DNA of 37,217 nucleotides from JAGXLP01 sp042218715 (GTDB taxonomy: Bacteria; Bipolaricaulota; Bipolaricaulia; M55B111): NCBI GenBank assembly GCA_042218715.1, contig JBDGQU010000040.1, positions 1 to 37,217 on the forward strand, in the 5' to 3' direction. Position numbers and translations under genes: made by a program. Numbering within the stretch: position 1 is the stretch's first letter; every line of letters begins with the position of its first letter. This document shows positions 33,343-37,217 of the stretch, piece by piece. The notes under the pieces were generated by a model. The model saw nothing but the letters and a program-made list of their open reading frames with translations, ran no database searches and was not told the origin of the DNA.

Positions 33343-34830
33343 TTACTCGTAGGGCAAGCTATCTAACCCAAGTTTTTTAGCCTGGTTATCCATCAACTCT
33401 ACTAATTCACGATCGACTTCTTCCGGAAGAGGACTTGGGCTATGTTCGGCAATCAATTCCTCGACTCTTTTGTGTGCCCTTTCTTCCGTGGTCGTCGATC
33501 CTTTCTCTTTCCAGACATCCTGCTCGTTACGGTCGATAATCGTGCTCGGTTGGTAGAATTCCTCTTTGAAGTAATTCATAGTTGTCTGCGACGTCAAGAA
33601 GTGTGTTCCGTCGTAAATATCTCCTTCAAGGAGATCTTGAGCGAGATCATCCCCTTCGGGGTTCGAAATACCCTGAAGCAACCGCTTGGTCATTCCACAG
33701 ATCTCGTTATCGATAACTAATTTCTCCATGCTTTGACAGTTTTCAAAAGCCAGCATTCCCGGACCCGCTATGAGGTTAGTACCTGATAGGGCAGCCATTA
33801 CATTACCGAGGGCGGCCTCCAGACCCGATTGTCCATCAGTAACCTTTGAATCACTTAAACCCATGTAAGCCTGAGTAGGTAGACCTAGCCGCTTACCTAT
33901 TTGTACGTACGCCGTATCGATCATCATGGTTTCAATAGCTCCCATGGGTGTAGTACCGGTACTCATGTCAAATGCCGTGGGTGAACCTCCGTAAATTAAC
34001 GGAGCTCCAGAATTTGCCAGCTGGCCAATGGCCACTCCGCTTAGGGTCTCCGCAGTATGCTGCACAAGCGCTCCTGCGAGGGTGACCGGAGCCGAAGACC
34101 CAGTCATGGGCATAGAAATAAACTCGGCCGGTATACCGTGGCTGGCGCACTCAATTAAGTCATGGCAAGTCAAATCGCTCCATTTTAACGGGGGAGAGGG
34201 ACAAACAGAGAATACAGTTAAAGGTTTTTCCTCCAATGACTTTTCATCTCCCCGAATAGCCACTTGCATATCCTTCATTACCTCGAAGGAATTCTTATTA
34301 AAGGTCCCCGTCACCACCGGTTTGGAAGAATTTCTCAGAGCTAGAAACAGACGGTAGAGATCTCCAATTCTTTTGGGAACATCCGAGGGAATCATTGCTG
34401 TACTCTGAGCATCTATGTGGGAAAGAGCATCGGCTACCCGGACAAAATTCCTGAAGTCCTCGGTTACCGGTTTACGAATTTCGTCCCGGTCATAGTCCCG
34501 GTAATAAACGGCGGCGGATCCAGGATCGAAGTGGACCCGGTCGTCCTCCAGGACCATCGCTGGATTTTCGGTATCGTCCCTCCCGTAAATGGAGATAGAA
34601 GAGGGAGCGGATTCAAGAGAATTCTCTACTAGATCGCGATCGATCAGCACCATTTCCTTGCCGTACCTTTCCACAACCTCCATACCGGCTTCAGTCAATA
34701 ACCTTTTCCCTTCGGAATTTTCGACATAAACACCCGTTTCTGCTAGAACCTTGAAAGCCCGATCAATAATTGTGTCGACGAATTCTTCATCCAGCAAATT
34801 TAAATTTGGTACCTGCTTTGGACCTGTCAT
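33343..34830 (-). CDS. MttB-superfamily methylamine methyltransferase, non-pyrrolysine (MttB-2)
   Basis: This 495-residue relative of MttB-1 shows FKVLAETGVYVENSEGKRLL near the N terminus, VHFDPGSAAVYYRD near residue 100 and the well-conserved SDSKVTDGQSGLEAALGNVMAALSGTNLIAGPGML followed by ENCQSMEKLVIDNEICGM (~320-375). No in-frame amber codon interrupts it. The end has a charged helical tail. Start is ATG 34830, preceded by AAAGGAGG; a TTG six codons earlier would lie inside that site. It differs greatly from MttB-1, so the two probably act on different substrates or form distinct complexes. It lies after pckA and 635 bases before the transporter binding-protein gene. Confidence 0.85.
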   Translation of the reverse strand: MTGPKQVPNLNLLDEEFVDTIIDRAFKVLAETGVYVENSEGKRLLTEAGMEVVERYGKEMVLIDRDLVENSLESAPSSISIYGRDDTENPAMVLEDDRVHFDPGSAAVYYRDYDRDEIRKPVTEDFRNFVRVADALSHIDAQSTAMIPSDVPKRIGDLYRLFLALRNSSKPVVTGTFNKNSFEVMKDMQVAIRGDEKSLEEKPLTVFSVCPSPPLKWSDLTCHDLIECASHGIPAEFISMPMTGSSAPVTLAGALVQHTAETLSGVAIGQLANSGAPLIYGGSPTAFDMSTGTTPMGAIETMMIDTAYVQIGKRLGLPTQAYMGLSDSKVTDGQSGLEAALGNVMAALSGTNLIAGPGMLAFENCQSMEKLVIDNEICGMTKRLLQGISNPEGDDLAQDLLEGDIYDGTHFLTSQTTMNYFKEEFYQPSTIIDRNEQDVWKEKGSTTTEERAHKRVEELIAEHSPSPLPEEVDRELVELMDNQAKKLGLDSLPYE

Positions 34831-35012
34831 CTTTCCTCCTTTAGTCAAGAATATCGCTAAGATTGATCAAAACCATTACCAGTACTGATGAACTTCCTTA
34901 ACGTTACCCACAAAGTTCTTAACTTCTATCAGATTACCACCCAGCTTTCAAGCTAGTGTAGTATTTCGTACGTAAAAGCCTCTTTAAAGTCAAGAACCCG
35001 CCCCAGGTGACA

Positions 35013-36656
35013 TCACTTTCCCGGACATACGTTTACAACTTCCGGGGAAATACTATTCTTTTCATAAGTGCTATCAAAATGATGGGAAAACTCATTAGCC
35101 AGCTTGATCGCCCTTTCCTCGTAGTTTTTACTATTATTCCAATTTAATTTTGGATCGAGCACTTCATCCGGTACGCCGGGACAATGGACGGGATACTTCA
35201 GGTGGAAAATTTCGTCTTCCTGGTAACTTTCGTTCAACAGGCTCCCGGTTAAGGCAGCTTCCACCATAGCTCTGGTGTATTCGAGATCAATCCTACTTCC
35301 CTCCCCGTAAGGCCCGCCGGTCCATCCAGTATTAATCAAGTAAACATCCGTATTATATTTTTCCATCTTATCTCCCAGCATCTGAGAGTAGACGCGAGGA
35401 TTTCTCGGCATAAACGGTTCCCCAAAAAAACGGGAAAAAACTGATTCAGGATCCGTTATTCCCGTTTCCGTACCAGGAATTTTACTGGTATAACCCAACA
35501 AAAACCACAACATGGCCTGACTGGTTTCCAGCTTGGAGATCGGAGGAATTACCCCGTTAGCATCCGCTGTCAAGAAGAGAATTGTTTCCGGGTGCCTCGA
35601 AGTTGAGGTTGGTTTTATATTAGACAAATATTCTAACGGATAGGAGCCTCTAGAATTCGGCGTCAACCTATGGTCATAAAAATCGAATTTACCGTTCGGG
35701 TACATCAACCCATTTTCGACGATCGCACCATGATTCCTGTAGTCGTCTTCGTGCATTATCGCTTTCCAAATTTCCGGTTCCTCATCTTGATCCAAATCGA
35801 TCAACTTAGCGTAACAACCATTCTCAAAGTTCGCGATACCTTTATCGCTCCAGCCGTGCTCATCATCCCCCAAAAGAGCTCTACCTGGATCAGCAGAAAG
35901 CGTAGTTTTACCCGTGCCCGACAAGCCTAAAAACAAGGCGGGATCGTCATCCTCACCTACATTTGCTGAACAGTGAAGGGGCAGTATACCTTCCTCGGGT
36001 AACAGATAATTCATTACCGTAAACATCAACTTCTTCACAGTCCCCAAGTAGGCCGAGCCTATTACTACCCCTAAAAGCCGTTCGAAATCCATGGCGACTA
36101 TCACGTTACTCGTCCTACCATCGTCTAATTTTCTCAGCCTTCCTTCGTATTTATCCCTGTCCAATTTCTCGTAAGGCAAAACCACTAGTTTAAATTCCTC
36201 GTCTTGAAATATACTGGTTGAAATATTATTTGGTACCGGCCTGAACATGTTATAGGTAAACAATGCCGTAAGAGATCTATCAGTCACTGTTTTAGTGGGC
36301 AAAGCGTAGGAAGAATCAGCACTAATGGCTCTATTTGTCTGAAATATCTCATTTTTTGTCTTAAGCAAATCGATTCCATCGCTAAACGCCATATCAAAGG
36401 TCCCAGGATCAATGGGTATGTTATTAGGGGAATTCCAATCTATCGTTTTCTCGTTCTCATCTCTTTTAACTATGACAGTGTCTTTTGGCGTTCTAGCAGT
36501 AGATTTTTCGGGTGACCAAGTAGCTAAAGCTCCACTTTTACTAACAAGAGCTTCCCCCCGGTCTACCGAACGTTCAATCAAGAAATCCCGCGGCGGATTT
36601 TTGTTGACGTTTTCGTGGTTCTTTATGAGCGTTTCAAGCCGACTGGATAAACTCAT
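35013..36656 (-). CDS. pckA: Phosphoenolpyruvate carboxykinase (ATP)
   Basis: This 547-residue enzyme interconverts oxaloacetate + ATP and PEP + CO2 + ADP. The Walker A/kinase loop is FLGLSGTGKTTLSADPGRALLGDDEHGW near residue 245, followed by the metal-binding GCYAKLIDLDQDEEPEIW. Other ATP-type features are the N-terminal substrate residues in FTYNMFRPV, TSRHPETILFLTADANGVIPPISKL and INTGWTGGPYGEGSRIDLEYTRAMV. Length matches ATP-type PckA. It starts ATG after a G-rich Shine-Dalgarno and has a likely promoter. It is upstream of, and on the same strand as, the MttB-2 gene, 182 bases away. It can run in either direction; in an acetogen-like anaerobe it may serve gluconeogenesis. Confidence 0.95.
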   Translation of the reverse strand: MSLSSRLETLIKNHENVNKNPPRDFLIERSVDRGEALVSKSGALATWSPEKSTARTPKDTVIVKRDENEKTIDWNSPNNIPIDPGTFDMAFSDGIDLLKTKNEIFQTNRAISADSSYALPTKTVTDRSLTALFTYNMFRPVPNNISTSIFQDEEFKLVVLPYEKLDRDKYEGRLRKLDDGRTSNVIVAMDFERLLGVVIGSAYLGTVKKLMFTVMNYLLPEEGILPLHCSANVGEDDDPALFLGLSGTGKTTLSADPGRALLGDDEHGWSDKGIANFENGCYAKLIDLDQDEEPEIWKAIMHEDDYRNHGAIVENGLMYPNGKFDFYDHRLTPNSRGSYPLEYLSNIKPTSTSRHPETILFLTADANGVIPPISKLETSQAMLWFLLGYTSKIPGTETGITDPESVFSRFFGEPFMPRNPRVYSQMLGDKMEKYNTDVYLINTGWTGGPYGEGSRIDLEYTRAMVEAALTGSLLNESYQEDEIFHLKYPVHCPGVPDEVLDPKLNWNNSKNYEERAIKLANEFSHHFDSTYEKNSISPEVVNVCPGK

Positions 36657-36674
36657 ACTACCCCCCCATTTTTT

Positions 36675-36702
36675 CTAATACAGGTTCTAATGACCCTTTC
36701 AA
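36675..36702 (-). promoter_or_regulatory. Promoter of pckA
   Basis: Read on the minus strand, TTGAAA (36702-36697) and TATTAG (36680-36675) are 16 bases apart, about 20 bases before the pckA ATG. Confidence 0.4.
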
Positions 36703-36796
36703 GTTTTTTGATTAAGAATATCAGCTTCCCACATTACGGGAACTGATCCCCTCCTTCATGTGTCCGAGCGATAGAAACACCACAAACATATTGTCT

Positions 36797-37112
36797 CAAA
36801 GTTGCATCCACGGAAGCTCATTCCGAATCGCCAACGAGGTACTCAGCAAGATCCGTTCGGAAGTTTATCTTGGTTTTGAAGCATTTAAGCTACCTACCGT
36901 TTGTATTTGGTACTTAATTACATCATGAAGGAACTGCCCTGATGCCTCAACCAATTTCATTATGAAGTTAAGTACTCTTGACCGGGAAAGTTTATTAAGT
37001 CAATAGGCCGAGAAGCGACAACCGGACTCGTCCAAGCACTTCTGATATTAATCAAGTCGGTAGCTTGCAGCCAAGCCAGGATAGTGGGTATGGAGGTAAC
37101 AACCGATAGTTC
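36797..37112 (+). pseudogene. Decayed tnpB (IS200/IS605-type OrfB) C-terminal remnant
   Basis: Translated fragments resemble the end of TnpB, the RNA-guided nuclease of IS200/IS605 elements. One frame gives SFRIANEVLSKIRSEVYLGF (from 36818), a segment like the HKISxxIVxxAK region; after a TGA at 36926 it gives RNCPDA and TLDRE (to 36988), recalling the Cys-finger and DRD motif. The frame then shifts, and from 37003 the protein reads IGREATTGLVQALLILIKS, like the NIGRE-type tails of some OrfB proteins. At least one stop and one frameshift make it inactive. Similarity is by eye only and each piece is short. The rest of 36703-36796 has nothing clear. Confidence 0.4.
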
Positions 37113-37175
37113 GTAGAGCCTTCACCCGAGAAAGCTAATGGGGCGTTAGATATAGTCCGCTATTCTACCAAAATT

Positions 37176-37217
37176 AGCCGAGAGTGCCCCAGGGCTTGCC
37201 CTGGGGGTGAATCGGCT
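37176..37217 (+). mobile_element. Possible right end of IS200/IS605-type element with nested hairpin
   Basis: AGCCGA (37176-37181) pairs with TCGGCT (37212-37217), enclosing the 9-bp stem CCCCAGGGC/GCCCTGGGG (37187-37195 with 37198-37206). It lies about 65 bases past the tnpB-like remnant. Such ends of IS605-family elements form hairpins recognised by TnpA and overlap the 3' part of the TnpB guide RNA. The window stops exactly at its last base. A simple terminator is unlikely, because no T-run is seen before the window ends. Confidence 0.4.

Noticed and set aside
29700..34830. Pyrrolysine use in MttB genes
   Set aside because: Both frames are open throughout without in-frame TAG.
37147..37160. 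Group I intron-like S element (TTAGATATAGTCCG) with a possible Q-like GCAGCCAAGCC upstream
   Set aside because: No P element or matching P7/P3 strands could be placed in the right order; the Q-like sequence lies inside the tnpB-like reading frame.
1..37217. CRISPR arrays, tRNA or rRNA genes
   Set aside because: No regularly spaced direct repeats, and no tRNA or rRNA signatures were found on either strand by reading.

Overview
The window looks like a piece of a draft or single-cell bacterial genome. A run of exactly 100 Ns (31707-31806) interrupts one gene, and the window ends inside a hairpin-rich mobile-element end. Most core proteins (SSB, AlaRS, beta clamp, IF-2, DUF1015 protein) are strikingly rich in Asp/Glu, which suggests adaptation to salt. 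HypCDE ([NiFe]-hydrogenase maturation), Rex, and two MttB-superfamily methyltransferases beside a peptide/opine-type ABC transporter point to an anaerobe that uses methylated amines. A signal-peptide-bearing, beta-rich protein ending in Trp hints at an outer membrane. An uncultured brine lineage such as candidate division KB1, or a Halanaerobiales-like organism, would fit. That is inference; no rRNA is present to test it.

Layout. 1-3806: ssb (+), then a minus-strand envelope/lipid group (geranylgeranyl-reductase-family flavoprotein, predicted beta-rich exported protein, flippase-like membrane protein). 3898-5870: hflK-hflC (+) with its own promoter and terminator. 5922-8574: coaX, an M20 amidohydrolase and rex (-), with a terminator between rex and the M20 gene. 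8575-9254: long leader region holding repeat element copy A. 9255-15188: class V aminotransferase, serA, DUF1015 gene and alaS, closely packed on +. 15313-18426: dnaN, tmk, lspA and a dUTPase-like gene (-), with repeat element copy B between tmk and dnaN. 18555-20900: overlapping hypC-hypD-hypE (+). 21014-23447: infB, DUF503 and rbfA (+). 23768-36656: all minus strand: ATP-dependent PEP carboxykinase, MttB-2, substrate-binding protein, terminator/attenuator, MttB-1, DppB-type and DppC-type permeases, S9 peptidase, and an exported beta-helix protein. 36657-37217: promoter of pckA and what looks like a decayed tnpB with the right end of an IS200/IS605-type element.

How the parts fit. Aminotransferase + SerA suggests the phosphorylated serine pathway or a related serine/glyoxylate step. 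HypCDE implies a [NiFe] hydrogenase elsewhere in the genome. The MttB/transporter cluster looks like a dedicated uptake-and-demethylation locus for a quaternary amine, with no transporter ATPases, corrinoid protein or corrinoid:THF methyltransferase in view.

The most unusual signal is a ~355-bp element present twice (8732-9090 and 16549-16900) in intergenic DNA. The copies differ at roughly one position in five by eye, yet keep a perfect 19-bp inverted repeat. At least one base pair is exchanged in a compensatory way (G-C in A, T-A in B), and two further pairs alternate between wobble and Watson-Crick. This favours a structured RNA or a structured repeat family over simple duplicated spacer.
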